Below are positions 32,510-42,285 of a stretch of 64,000 nucleotides of DNA, piece after piece. Each line of letters begins with the position of its first letter. Position 1 is the first letter of the stretch. Origin of the DNA: Peromyscus leucopus. Lineage: Eukaryota > Chordata > Mammalia > Rodentia > Cricetidae. A program made the position numbers and the translations under genes. The stretch lies in the NCBI RefSeq assembly GCF_004664715.2, contig NC_051064.1:111428240-111492239 (forward strand). The letters run 5' to 3'. A model generated the notes under the pieces. It was not told the origin of the DNA. It searched no databases and saw only the letters and a list, made by a program, of their open reading frames with translations.

Positions 32510-32622
32510 TTAGCCAGTGTAGTGGTGTACACCCATAATGCCAGCACTTAGAAAGCAGCGGTAGGTAGGGTGCAGCAAAGTCCAAGCCAGCTAAAATTAC
32601 ATAGCAAGACCTTATCTAAAAA
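32510..32622 (+). repeat. Old B1-like SINE, sense
   Basis: gtgtagtggtgtacacccat and acatagcaagaccttatct. Confidence 0.55.
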
Positions 32623-32667
32623 AACAAAAACAACAACAACAAAAAAGCCAGGAGCTGGGGATAAGGT

Positions 32668-32805
32668 AGTAGGGATGGAACATGCCTTTAATCCCAGCAC
32701 TTGAGAGGCAGAGATAGGCAGATCTCTGAGTTCAAGCCCAGCCCGGTCTACAGAACAAGTTCCAGAACCATCAGGGCAACACAGAGAAAATCTGTCTTGG
32801 AAAAC
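32668..32805 (+). repeat. B1 SINE, sense
   Basis: catgcctttaatcccagcac to cagagaaaatctgtcttgg. Confidence 0.85.
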
Positions 32806-32889
32806 AAAAACACCCCCCCCAACAAAAAAACAAACAATAGCAAAAAATGTATGTATATGTTATAAAATAATGCATTTAAAATGTCAATA

Positions 32890-33045
32890 AGCCGGGCAGT
32901 GGTGGTGCACGCCTTTAATCTCAGTACTCGGGTGGCAGAGCCAGGCGGATCTCTGTGAGTTCGAGGCCAGCCTGGCCTACCATGTGAGTTCCTGGAAAGG
33001 CGCAAAGCTACACAGAGAAACCCTGTCTGGAAAAACAAAACAAAA
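32890..33045 (+). repeat. B1 SINE, sense
   Basis: gccgggcagtggtggtgcac to caaagctacacagagaaacc; the variant cricetid-like core. Confidence 0.94.
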
Positions 33046-33077
33046 AACAAACAAACAAAAAAACCCCTACCAGGTCT

Positions 33078-33078
<1 letters not shown>

Positions 33079-33124
<46 letters not shown>
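33079..33124. repeat. (GT)n microsatellite
   Basis: 23 gt units in the SINE-rich block; followed by a (GA)n-like run at 33188-33245. Confidence 0.94.
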
Positions 33125-33128
<4 letters not shown>

Positions 33129-33245
33129 AGAATGGAAGATCCCAAGGTCCCCAAGTTACCCACCAGGTCTGGCACCCAGGCTCCATGGAGAGAGAAAGAG
33201 AGAGAGACAGAGAGATAGAGAGACAGAGACAGAGAGAGAGACAGA

Positions 33246-33832
33246 GCGTCAGAGTCTAACTTTTGGCACGCAGACGCCCACCCTCTCCAGGCAGGGGAAG
33301 CAGCATGCTGTTCACATGGCTGGAAGGCTGGGACTGTGAAGCAATCCTCAGCCAGGCAGCTTTCCCTTCACTTCCAGAATGATACTCTGCCGCCTTTTGA
33401 GACAAGTGACAGGGCCATGGTGGGACCTCAGTGTCCAGTCCGGTAGCCAGCCAGCTTTTCTCCACCCTTTTCTCGGGTGTTTTTGGTTTGCTGTTTGCTT
33501 TACTCCGAAATCTTTGAGACACACGGAACACAAAAAGACTAGCACAAAGATGGACCCCTCCCTCACCTTAAAGTTCCCTCCTTTCTCCTCACCCCACAAA
33601 GAGCCAGAGGGAACCACTCTCTTGAGCTTACAATTCCTGAGCACCTATGGCTGCTGCCACCTGTTTGGGATCTCTGTGGAAGTATGGTGCCAGTGGTTTA
33701 AGATTTAAACACAGCAACCACACAATTCTTCCAGTGGCAGTTTCCCACCTAGTCTTGTGTCTAGACCTAGACCTTGTTTGTGCTAAAGCTTTTGCTCTAT
33801 CTAGTTGATTCTTCTTCTTTTTTTTTTTCTCC
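33246..33832. other. Intergenic, no feature recognised
   Basis: Unique sequence, no gene supported. Confidence 0.5.
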
Positions 33833-33909
33833 CCCCGGAGCTAAGGACCGAACCCAGGGCCTTGCGCTTGCTAGGCAAGTGCTCTACCACTGAGCTAAAT
33901 CCCCAACCC
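33833..33909 (-). repeat. ID SINE, antisense
   Basis: aaggaccgaacccagggcct and tctaccactgagctaaatcc: the tRNA-Ala-derived head. Not a functional tRNA (no acceptor stem). Confidence 0.88.
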
Positions 33910-34031
33910 CTAGTTGATTCATTTTTGCTGTGGCTTGGTTTTCTGTACTGTGGTCACATGATGGTTTATTTAGTTCTTGGACATTTAGGTTTCTTCTAAA
34001 TGTTTCCTTCTTTACTCTTTCTTTTTTTAAC

Positions 34032-34033
<2 letters not shown>

Positions 34034-34080
<47 letters not shown>

Positions 34081-34219
34081 AGACAGGGTTTCTCTGTGTA
34101 GCTTTGGAGCCTGTCCTGGAACTCGCTCTGTAGGCCAGGCTGGCCTGGAACTCACAGAGATCCGCCTGCCTCTGCCTCCCTAGTGCTGGGATTAAAGGTG
34201 TGTGCCACCACCGCCCAGC
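34034..34219 (-). repeat. B1 SINE, antisense, with a 46-nt T tract
   Basis: Pure T run (34034-34079), then gagacagggtttctctgtgt, ending tgccaccaccgcccagcc. The long unbroken tail suggests a young copy. Confidence 0.94.
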
Positions 34220-34239
34220 CTAACTAATGCTTTTTGTAA

Positions 34240-34375
34240 AGCCCAGCGTGGGATGTGGTGGCACAAGTCTTTAACCCCAATACTCCAGAGCCAGAGGCAG
34301 GGAGATCTCTGTGAGTTCAAGGCCAGCCAGAGCTAATAGTGAGACCCTGTCTCAAAAAAAAAATTTTTTTTTTTT
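34240..34375 (+). repeat. B1 SINE, sense (diverged)
   Basis: gtggtggcacaagtctttaa and gagaccctgtctcaaaaaa. Confidence 0.8.
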
Positions 34376-34449
34376 TAAATTGCCAAATTAGTTTCCAGAA
34401 TGGCTGTACAGTTTTGTCCTTTCACCAGTAGTTCTTAAGAGTCACGGTT

Positions 34450-34600
34450 CGCCAGATGGTGGCCCACGCCTTTAATCCCAGCACTCAGGAGGCAGAGGCA
34501 AGCAGATCTCTGTGAGTTCGAGGCCAGCTTGGTCTACAGAGTGAGTTCCAAGACAGCCAGGACTGTTTCACAGAGAAACCCTAACTTGAAAAATACTCTC
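34450..34600 (+). repeat. B1 SINE, sense
   Basis: ccagatggtggcccacgcct to cacagagaaaccctaacttg. Confidence 0.9.
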
Positions 34601-34619
34601 CCCCCAAAAAATTATTTTT

Positions 34620-34788
34620 TATTTTTATTTTTATTTTTTTTGGTTTTTCAAGACAGGGTTTCTCTGTGCAGTTTTGCGCCTTTCCTGGATCCCGCTCTGT
34701 AGACCAGGCTGGCCTCGAACTCACAAAGATCTACCTGCCTCTGCCTCCCAAGTGCTGGGATTAAAGGCATGTGCCACCACCGCCCGAA
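34620..34788 (-). repeat. B1 SINE, antisense
   Basis: caagacagggtttctctgtg, gcgcctttcctggatcccgc, ending gccaccaccgcccg. Confidence 0.92.
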
Positions 34789-34789
34789 A

Positions 34790-34920
34790 ATTATTTTTAT
34801 ATACATTTATTTTGCCCACAGTACTAGGTTTCCTGTAACTGGAGTTACAGACAGTTGTGAGCTGCCATGTGGGTGCTGGGAATTGAACCCAGGTCCTCTG
34901 GAAGAGTAGCCAGTGCTTCT
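34790..34920 (-). repeat. B3/B2-type SINE fragment, antisense
   Basis: gttgtgagctgccatgtggg and ggaagagtagccagtgctt. Confidence 0.8.
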
Positions 34921-35009
34921 CGAAAATTATTTTTAAAAAGAAAAAGTACAACTCAGCAATAAACTTAGTAAGAAATCTGTTTATTATATGTATAACAATT
35001 TCTGTCTTT

Positions 35010-35122
35010 CTGAGGCCTTGAGATTTGGAAGGTAGAGGCAGGAGAATCAGGAATTCAAAGTCATCTTTGGCTACATAAAGAGCTGGAAACCAGCCTGAGA
35101 TTCATAAAAACCTGTCCAAAAA
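35010..35122 (+). repeat. Proto-B1-like SINE, sense
   Basis: ggtagaggcaggagaatcag and ccagcctgagattcataaa. Confidence 0.6.
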
Positions 35123-35126
35123 GAAG

Positions 35127-35270
35127 CTAAGCCTGGTGGCACTTTAATGCCTTTAATCCTAGTAGTGGGAGGCAGAGGCAGGTAGCTCTCTGAAAATTTA
35201 AGGCCAGCCTGGTCCACATATCAGATTCCAGGACAGCCAGGGCTACATAGTGAGACCCTGTCTCAAAATA
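35127..35270 (+). repeat. B1 SINE, sense
   Basis: gcctttaatcctagtagtgg to agtgagaccctgtctcaaaa. Confidence 0.85.
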
Positions 35271-35337
35271 AATATAACAATAACAAAAACTCCATGGTGT
35301 GTGTATTTTACATTTCCTTTATCTATCGACCTTTTAA

Positions 35338-35525
35338 AAATTACATTTATTTTTTGTTTTATGGGGATTAGGGGGCATATGGGCCATGGCTTACATGTGG
35401 AGGTCAGGGGACAACTTGCAGGAGGCAGGTCTCTCCTGCCACCACACGGGTCCTGATAACTGAACTCAGGTCATTGTGTGGCTTGGTGACAAGTGTCCTT
35501 ACCTGCTAAGCCAGGTCCTCAGCCT
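35338..35525 (-). repeat. B3-like SINE, antisense
   Basis: catggcttacatgtggaggt and accacacgggtcctgataac; head diverged. Confidence 0.6.
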
Positions 35526-35696
35526 ATGTTGCTTTTGATGGACGTCTGGACTAGTTCCATATCTTGGCAAGTAGGAATAGTGTGCCAATATATATGGTTG
35601 TGTGAGTATGTCTGTGGCGTGCTGACTTACCAACTCTTTGTACATACATCTGGGAGTGGGAGTGGTCTAGCTGGGCCATAGGCTAATTCTATTTTG

Positions 35697-35699
<3 letters not shown>

Positions 35700-35729
<30 letters not shown>
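35700..35729. repeat. Poly-T tract
   Basis: About 29 T without a recognisable SINE body beside it. Confidence 0.9.
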
Positions 35730-35730
<1 letters not shown>

Positions 35731-35834
35731 GCAAAAGTCCATAGCAATTTTCATAGCAGCTGCAATAGTTTACATTCCCACCCGCAGAGAATAAGGGCTC
35801 CTCTCTCCTCTCATCCTCAACACTTGTTTTTCCT

Positions 35835-35985
35835 TGGTTTGGCTTTTTTATTTTTTGAGGCAAAGTTCTTGCTAAATAGCCCTGACTGGCCCAGAATTTG
35901 CTACGTAGACCCAACTAGCTTGAACACTGGGAGTTTCTCTTGCCTCTGCCTCTTGAGTTCTGGAGTCACAGCTGTATACTACCTT
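35835..35985 (-). repeat. B1-like SINE, antisense (diverged)
   Basis: gaggcaaagttcttgctaaa and gcctctgcctcttgagttct. Confidence 0.6.
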
Positions 35986-35989
35986 TTTT

Positions 35990-36117
35990 AAAAAAAAAAA
36001 AAAAAAATCAGGTTTTCTCTGTGTAGCCCTGGCTGTCCTGGAGCTTGCTCTGTAGAACAGGCTAGCTTCCGCCTCCCAAGTGCTAGGATTAAAGGCTTGC
36101 AACACCACACCTGGCTA
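35990..36117 (-). repeat. B1 SINE, antisense
   Basis: aggttttctctgtgtagccc to gcttgcaacaccacacctgg. Confidence 0.85.
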
Positions 36118-36122
36118 TGGCA

Positions 36123-36148
36123 TTTTTTTTTTTTTTTCTTTCTTTCTT

Positions 36149-36180
<32 letters not shown>
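36123..36180. repeat. (T)n / (CTTT)n low-complexity tract
   Basis: T runs flank ctttctttctttctttc; likely a decayed SINE tail. Confidence 0.9.
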
Positions 36181-36181
<1 letters not shown>

Positions 36182-36353
36182 AGGCAGGACATCACATTGT
36201 AGCTGTCCTGGTACATGTAGAGTTCATGCCTCTGTGGATTTCACATAATGCTCCTTCTCTCATCAAGCTCTGCAGGGTCCTTCAGTGTCCTCTTGATCAT
36301 CCAGCCATCTTTATAACAAGATTTGTTGTTGAGCCCTGGGTTTTCTTTCTTTC

Positions 36354-36571
36354 TTTCAAATGTTTTGAATTGTATGTAGATGGACATTGTGCAAGCACGT
36401 ATGTCTGTGTACCACTTGCAAAGCTGGTGCCCACGGAGGCCGGAAGAGGGAACTGCCTTCCCCTGGAGATGGAACTACAGGTGTTGGTGCGAAGCCATGT
36501 GGGCGCTGCACTCAAACCTGGGTCCTCTGGAAAAACAGAGCCGTCAAGAGCATGTTCTTAACTGCTGGGCG
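36354..36571 (-). repeat. B3 SINE, antisense
   Basis: aggccggaagagggaactgc and gcgaagccatgtgggcgctg. Confidence 0.78.
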
Positions 36572-36629
36572 TTGGCCAGCATGCCTCTAATCCTGGGTTT
36601 TCTGCAAATGCTCTTTTTTCCTATAGGAC

Positions 36630-36812
36630 CTGTCTGAGTCAGCTAGTATGACCTTGGAAAGTAGCCATGAGAAGCCAGAAGAGGTTGCTGGAGCCACTGG
36701 AGCTGGAGTTATGAACAGTTGTGAGCATCCTGATGTGGGTGCTAGGAACTGAACTCAGGTCTTCCACAGAGCAGTGTGCACCCTTAACTGCTAAGCCATT
36801 TCCTCAGCCCAA
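36630..36812 (-). repeat. B3-like SINE, antisense
   Basis: gagaagccagaagaggttgc and taactgctaagccatttcct. Confidence 0.75.
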
Positions 36813-36824
36813 TAGGCATTTATA

Positions 36825-36831
36825 TATAAAG

Positions 36832-36922
<91 letters not shown>
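36825..36922. repeat. (TA)n-(GT)n-(GATA)n compound microsatellite
   Basis: ta run, short tgtg, then about 13 gata units ending near 36921. Confidence 0.95.
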
Positions 36923-37379
36923 TAGATATGGAGGGACATCACTGAAGGACCCAGACAGGAGTCACAGAAACTGGAATTTGTCCTGTATGTCCTGTGTGTC
37001 TCTCTCCTTTCCTGGTCTGGACTGGAGAGATGCACTTTACATGTTACAGAGCAGTTTTGTTTGATTCTTTCTCAGCCTGGGTGCAGCCACTTCTGTAACT
37101 TACTCCAAGACTTCCGGGCCCCAGGGTGGCCATCTGACCCTCTCTCAGGATCAGTGTCTCTGGTCCTCAGCCCCCTCTGACTCTGCCCATGCCACCAGTA
37201 CCTAGGAAGCAGGAAACAGGAGGACAAGCGAGGATTTGGGATCACACCGGCGCAGATTCTGATTGCTGCTTGGCACCTGACTTCCTGTCATCTTGGACTT
37301 TTCATAAGGGTGAGACACAGCATGTGTGAATACTCTGGGAAAATGGCTTCTGGGGCTGGAGGGATGGTTCGGTGTTAGT
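36923..37379. other. Intergenic, no feature recognised
   Basis: Unique sequence; no gene supported. Confidence 0.5.
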
Positions 37380-37468
37380 TAGTTTGCTTTGCAGATATTC
37401 TGGAGCTCACTCTGTAGACCAGGCTGGCCTCAGACTCAGAAATCCACCTGCCTCTGCCTCCTGAGAAC
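37380..37468 (-). repeat. B1 SINE fragment, antisense
   Basis: ctctgtagaccaggctggcc without its T-rich tail. Confidence 0.8.
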
Positions 37469-37495
37469 TAGTATTAACCTATGAATATTTTTCCC

Positions 37496-37640
37496 CCGTG
37501 AGACAAGGTTTTTCTGTGTAGCCCTGGCTGCTCTGGAACTCGCTCTGTAGACCAGGCTGGTCTTGAACTCACAGAGATCCTCCTTCCTCTGCTTCCCCAG
37601 TGCTGGGATTAAAGGCATGTGCTACCACCACCTGGCTCCT
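37496..37640 (-). repeat. B1 SINE, antisense
   Basis: gagacaaggtttttctgtgt to gcatgtgctaccaccacct. Confidence 0.9.
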
Positions 37641-37670
37641 ATAAATGCATTTTAATGTCACATGCAATTT

Positions 37671-37832
37671 TTTTTTTTTTTTTTTTTTTTTTGAGACAGG
37701 GTTTCTCTGTGTAGCTTTGTGCCTTTCCTGGAGCTCACTTGGTAGCCCAGGCTGGCCTCGAACTCACAGAGATCCGCCTGGCTCTGCCTCCCGAGTGCTG
37801 GGATTAAAGGCGTGCGCCACCAACGCCCGGCT
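37671..37832 (-). repeat. B1 SINE, antisense, perfect 15-bp target duplication
   Basis: tgtcacatgcaattt at 37656-37670 and 37833-37847; full-length variant B1 between (gtagctttgtgcctttcctg). Confidence 0.96.
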
Positions 37833-37942
37833 TGTCACATGCAATTTAACAGCACACTAATACTAGGTCTTTTGTGTTTCTGAGACTCCCTCTACAGAAC
37901 AGTGAGCCAGCTCAACTGCTCATGGATAAGAGGAGACTACTC

Positions 37943-38043
37943 CAGAGGCAGGCGGATCTCTGTGAGTTCGAGGCCAACCTGGGCTACCAAGTGAGTTCCA
38001 GGAAAGGCGCAAAGCTACACAGAGAAACCCTGTCTTGAAAAAC

Positions 38044-38073
<30 letters not shown>
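37943..38073 (+). repeat. 5'-truncated B1 SINE, sense, perfect 15-bp target duplication
   Basis: aagaggagactactc at 37928-37942 and 38074-38088. The element starts at cagaggcaggcggatctctg, so about the first 45 nt of B1 (including the A box) are missing. Long A tail (about 33 nt). Confidence 0.95.
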
Positions 38074-38080
<7 letters not shown>

Positions 38081-38104
38081 GACTACTCAGATTCTCTTTT
38101 GTTT

Positions 38105-38186
38105 GTATTCTGGTGATGAGGAGGATCGAACCCAGGGCCTGCACATGCTAGGCAGTTGCTCTACCATTGAACTACACCCAACCCAG
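38105..38186 (-). repeat. ID-like SINE, antisense
   Basis: ggatcgaacccagggcctgc and gctctaccattgaactac. Confidence 0.8.
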
Positions 38187-38349
38187 AGAATACTTGGGGT
38201 CTAAGGTACTAAGAGGAAAGGGCCTCTGACCGAGAGCCCTCAACCCTTCTGTGGGAGGATTCAAGTCTTAGGGAAACCTGGCTGGTACAAGGACGTTTGG
38301 AAACATGGATAACAACAAGGGCAGTTGGTCAAACAAATGCTCTTTGCTT

Positions 38350-38488
38350 TTTGATTTTGAGACAGTCTCATTCGATGGCCTAGGCTGGCCTAGGATTTAT
38401 GTAACCCTGGAGGCCTTGAACTCAAAGCGATGATCTTGCCTCAGCCTCCTGAATGCTAGGACTACAGGCATGAGTCACCATACCCCAT
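38350..38488 (-). repeat. Proto-B1-like SINE, antisense
   Basis: ttttgagacagtctcattcg and gcctcagcctcctgaatgct. Confidence 0.75.
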
Positions 38489-38519
38489 GTGTATGGGGGG
38501 ATGGCATTTATAAGCTTTA

Positions 38520-38684
38520 AAACTTCATTTATTTATTTATATTGTGTGAGAAAGAAACATACATGCCATGGTGCATGTTTAGAGTTGGCTCTGTGCTTCC
38601 ACTGTGTGGGTCCCAGATGAAATCCAACCATCATGTTTGGTGGTAAGCACATTTACCTGCTGATCCATCTCGTTTCCCCAACCC
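38520..38684 (-). repeat. B3-like SINE, antisense (diverged)
   Basis: catgccatggtgcatgttta and gtggtaagcacatttacctg. Confidence 0.5.
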
Positions 38685-39849
38685 CCAGTGTGTTTTGAAT
38701 ACCTGCTATGAGTCAGATGTTTGCTCTGCTTGGAGTACCTTAGAGATAAGACACAGAGCTATGTTAAAGCAAGAAGGAGAATTTCCTCTTGAGCAATGGA
38801 AAGAAGTTGGGAAAGAGCCCAGCAGGCATTCTGGGTCACGGTCCAGTGGAGCAGATGGGGCTATGCTTGTGCTTCCTAGAACATCATTTGCCTTGCCGTC
38901 GGAAAGATGGGTTGGAGGAGCAGTAGAGACCAAGGAGATGCGCCCCAGGGGTGGTGAATGCCCACATCCCCCTTAATCCCTCCCTCTTCGGCCTCTTCTG
39001 TGGCTTCTGTCTTTGGTTGGGATGCAGATTTAGCTGCTGAGAGAGCAATAAACAGTCTCAACTAAAACCAGGCAGCTCAGGAAGAAAAGGGGAGGAGATC
39101 TGAAGGGTGTTAAGGTCTGGAGTACAGATGACTCTTGTCCCTGCCTCCTCAAAGTCTGTTCTCTCCTTCGGTGTTAATAAAACACTTGCGTTTTTCTTTT
39201 ACTTGTTCTTTCTCTCTCTCCTTCCTTCCTTCTTTTCTGTCCCTTCATTCTGATGTCTCCCAGGCTGAGGGGGATCCCTGATCCCCCTGCCTGCACCTCC
39301 CAAGTGCTGGGAACTACAGGCCTGTGCCATGATGACCACACAGGATAAACATTTGATATTCTAGTGAGCTGGGTGTGGCTAGGTGACTGAATTTTAAATG
39401 ATAAGACACAGCATAGGAGGAATATGGCTGGGATGGGCAGCCATCTTGGGCCACGCTATTGATGGCAATATCCTAGAGATGGCAGAGTCAATCAGCCTGG
39501 ACCCTTGATGAAGTCATAGCAGAGCAAAGGTCTGGCTCTCACAAAGGATGAAATAACTCTTAGAGCAGGCAAATCTGTGTTGTCACAAAGTAATAGAAAC
39601 TATAAATGAAGCCAAAACACAGGACCTGTGGAGCTACGGGAAGAGCCGAAGCTTGTCTACTGTTTCTGTTTGTTTTGTTATACCCTAGATGGTTTTTCTT
39701 AAAATGTGACCTTTGGACCATGTCTAATATAAGAATCACTTCAGTGGGACCCACGATTGTAAAAGGAGGTGATTTGTAGGATTCAGGCGTTAGCAGTCTC
39801 CTCTAGCAATCCCTAGGCTGGTCCTGCTGGATGTTCCTCCTTCCTTCCA
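38685..39849. other. Intergenic; one B1-like fragment at 39227-39340
   Basis: Frames on both strands at 38695-38976 show no recognised similarity. cacctcccaagtgctgggaa near 39295 marks a diverged B1 end. Confidence 0.5.
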
Positions 39850-40462
39850 GTGTTTCCAGCATTACCTGCGCTCCAAGAGTCCCCCAGAGCAGCCCTACTT
39901 CCCCCAGGGATATCTTCCTCCGTCCCAGAGTCCCAGGGTTTACTTCCTGTGTTTAGATTAGGACTCTTGTGGAAGACAGGCTCCACCATGCTGACTCAGC
40001 TCCCTATCAGTTCTCACTTAGATCACAGAGACCTTCCTGAACTGGCAGACTACCTCTCCAGGCTCTTATCACTCAGCCGCAGGCAGTGCTGGCTCCATCA
40101 AGGCCAACACCTTTCTTGCCAAGGGCTTTTGCCCAAGCTACTCCAACCACTTAGGACTTCCACACTTAGGACTTAATCTCTAATTCTTTTGTAAATTAGA
40201 GTTCTCAGATTTAATGTCATTTTTCAGAGAGGTGTTCTCTGAACTCCAGAATCGGTCAAGTGACACCTGTATACATACACACGACTCCCTGCTCTCGGTG
40301 CTTATCCTAGTTGTAATTATGAAATAATCGGTGTAATTGTTTGTCTTTCCCACTGTTCTCTAAGTTCTGCTGGAAATGTGCCTGTTTTGTTCACTGATGT
40401 ACCCCAAGAACAGAGCAAGAGTCTGACACTTAAGCGGCGCTCAAAAAATATTTGTGGACGAG
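39850..40462 (+). mobile_element. LINE-2 3' end remnant, sense
   Basis: The string of weak matches (ttcagagaggtgttctctga, cctgttttgttcactgatgt, ctcaaaaaatatttgtgga) appears in the order of the L2 3' terminal region. Ancient and diverged; the 5' boundary is approximate. Confidence 0.6.
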
Positions 40463-40837
40463 TGAGTATCTCCTCTAACTGTAACACTCCAGGGAGCCCC
40501 CTGACTGTCCACGCTTGCTCCCTTCATCATCCATTGGTCCAACTTGAGGACAAAATCACAGATAGTAATGAGCATGGAACACAGGATGCGTTGATGTGGC
40601 AAGAAAACCATCCACCGTTGGAAGGAGAGTTCAACAAAAGACAAAGGCCTTCAACCTAGCTGCAGCCATCAATGACCCCTCACTCAAAAAAAAAAACTAC
40701 TCACCAGAGTCCATGGCTGGTAATCTACAGTAATGCTCTTATCTATAGCTGCATGTTCCAAACTTCAGTTATCTATGGTGGACTCTGGTCTGAAATTGTT
40801 AATGAAAAATTCTAAGAATAACCAATTCATAATTTAT

Positions 40838-40976
40838 TTTTTTCTGGGACAGTCTTACTATGGAACTTATCCTGGAACTTGCTATGGTAGACCATGATGG
40901 CCTCAAACTCACATAGATCCACCTGCATCTACCTTCTGAGTACTGGAATTAAAGTCGTATGCCACTGTGCTAAACT
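40838..40976 (-). repeat. B1 SINE, antisense (diverged)
   Basis: tcctggaacttgctatggta and cctcaaactcacatagatcc. Confidence 0.78.
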
Positions 40977-41691
40977 CGGATTCATAATTTTTAAATTCCT
41001 GTTGTGATTACACGATAAAATCCTGGTCCATTCTCTCCACAGTGAAACAAACTTGTGACTAGTGCATCAATACGATATGTTCTATTTGTCTAGTGATAGG
41101 AGGGGGGGTGCAGAGAGAGAGAGGGAGGGAGGGAGAGATGGAGACAGAAGGAGAAAACACTTCTATTACAGTATATTATGATGGCTTATTAGTAGCTATT
41201 GATGTTAATCTCTTACTGTATTTAACTTATAATTAAACTCTATCTAGGTGTGTGTATATATACGAAAAACATAGAGTATGTAGGGGTTGGTTTTATCTGT
41301 CATTTCAGGTATCCACTGTGGTCATTAGTGACAGTGGTGACGGGGACCTGGAGACACAGCTCCACACTGTTACTAGAAGCAGCCTGAGAAATTCCCATAA
41401 CCTTTTGGAGACCTTGACTCGGGTAAAACCGGATCCTTGGCTTTGACCCAGAAAGGAATTCCAGGACTAGCCTGTATGGAGGCAGGTTTATTAAAGATAT
41501 TTAAGTATAGATTTTAAGTATAAGGGTTAAGAGAAAGAGGTGCACGGAAGAAGAATAAGATCTACCCACATGGGCATGGTGTTCTCAGGGGAGAGTTGCA
41601 ATTAGGTGCCCTGGCATTAGCTACATATACCATCTTCATGGCTCTCAAGTTATGTCTCAAAAGTTTCTAAGAAACTCTGAGCATGGTGGTA

Positions 41692-41692
<1 letters not shown>
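40977..41692. other. Intergenic, partly unassigned repeat-like sequence
   Basis: A purine run at 41100-41155. The stretch 41430-41640 (ggcaggtttattaaagatat) feels like an old LTR or LINE piece but I cannot name it. Confidence 0.35.

Positions 41693-41757
<65 letters not shown>
41693..41757 (+). repeat. (CT)n microsatellite
   Basis: About 32 ct units ahead of an antisense B1. Confidence 0.95.
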
Positions 41758-41759
<2 letters not shown>

Positions 41760-41895
41760 CAAGACAGGGTTTCTCTGTGTAGCCCTGACTTTCCTGGAGT
41801 TTGCTCTGTAGACCAGGCTGGCCTCAAACTCAGAGATCTGCCTACCTCTGCCTCTCCAGTGTTGGGACTAAACATGTGCGCCATCACTGCATGGC
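41758..41895 (-). repeat. B1 SINE, antisense
   Basis: caagacagggtttctctgtg to aaacatgtgcgccatcactg. Confidence 0.9.
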
Positions 41896-42013
41896 AAATT
41901 GCACACCTCTTTAATCCAGCATTCAGGAGGGAATCTCTGTGAGTTTGAGGCCAGTCTGTCTAAACACTGAGTTACATGCCGGCTAGGACTGTATAGTGAG
42001 ACCTTGTCTCATT

Positions 42014-42032
<19 letters not shown>
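41896..42032 (+). repeat. B1 SINE, sense (diverged), head-to-head with the previous one
   Basis: cacacctctttaatccagca to gagaccttgtctcattaaaa. Confidence 0.8.
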
Positions 42033-42045
<13 letters not shown>

Positions 42046-42051
42046 TGATCC

Positions 42052-42124
<73 letters not shown>
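42052..42124. repeat. (GT)n microsatellite, one interruption
   Basis: Two gt blocks separated by gg at about 42092. Confidence 0.95.
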
Positions 42125-42129
<5 letters not shown>

Positions 42130-42285
42130 CAGGCACACACTCAAATGTGTGTCATAGTGCATGGGAAGCAGTCAAAGAACTACTTGTGGAAGTCATTTCT
42201 CTCTTTCCACCTTCTGGGATTGAACGAAGGCTGCCTGACTTGGTACCAAGTTCCTTTATCCACTTTGCCATCTCCCAGCCTTTCT
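42125..42285 (-). repeat. B3/B4-like SINE fragment, antisense (diverged)
   Basis: gggattgaacgaaggctgcc and ccactttgccatctcccagc. Confidence 0.5.

Noticed and set aside
33833..33909. Possible tRNA gene
   Set aside because: The A and B box-like sequences belong to an ID SINE (tRNA-Ala derived); no cloverleaf with an acceptor stem. The same applies to the copy at 44995 and to the B2/B4 heads.
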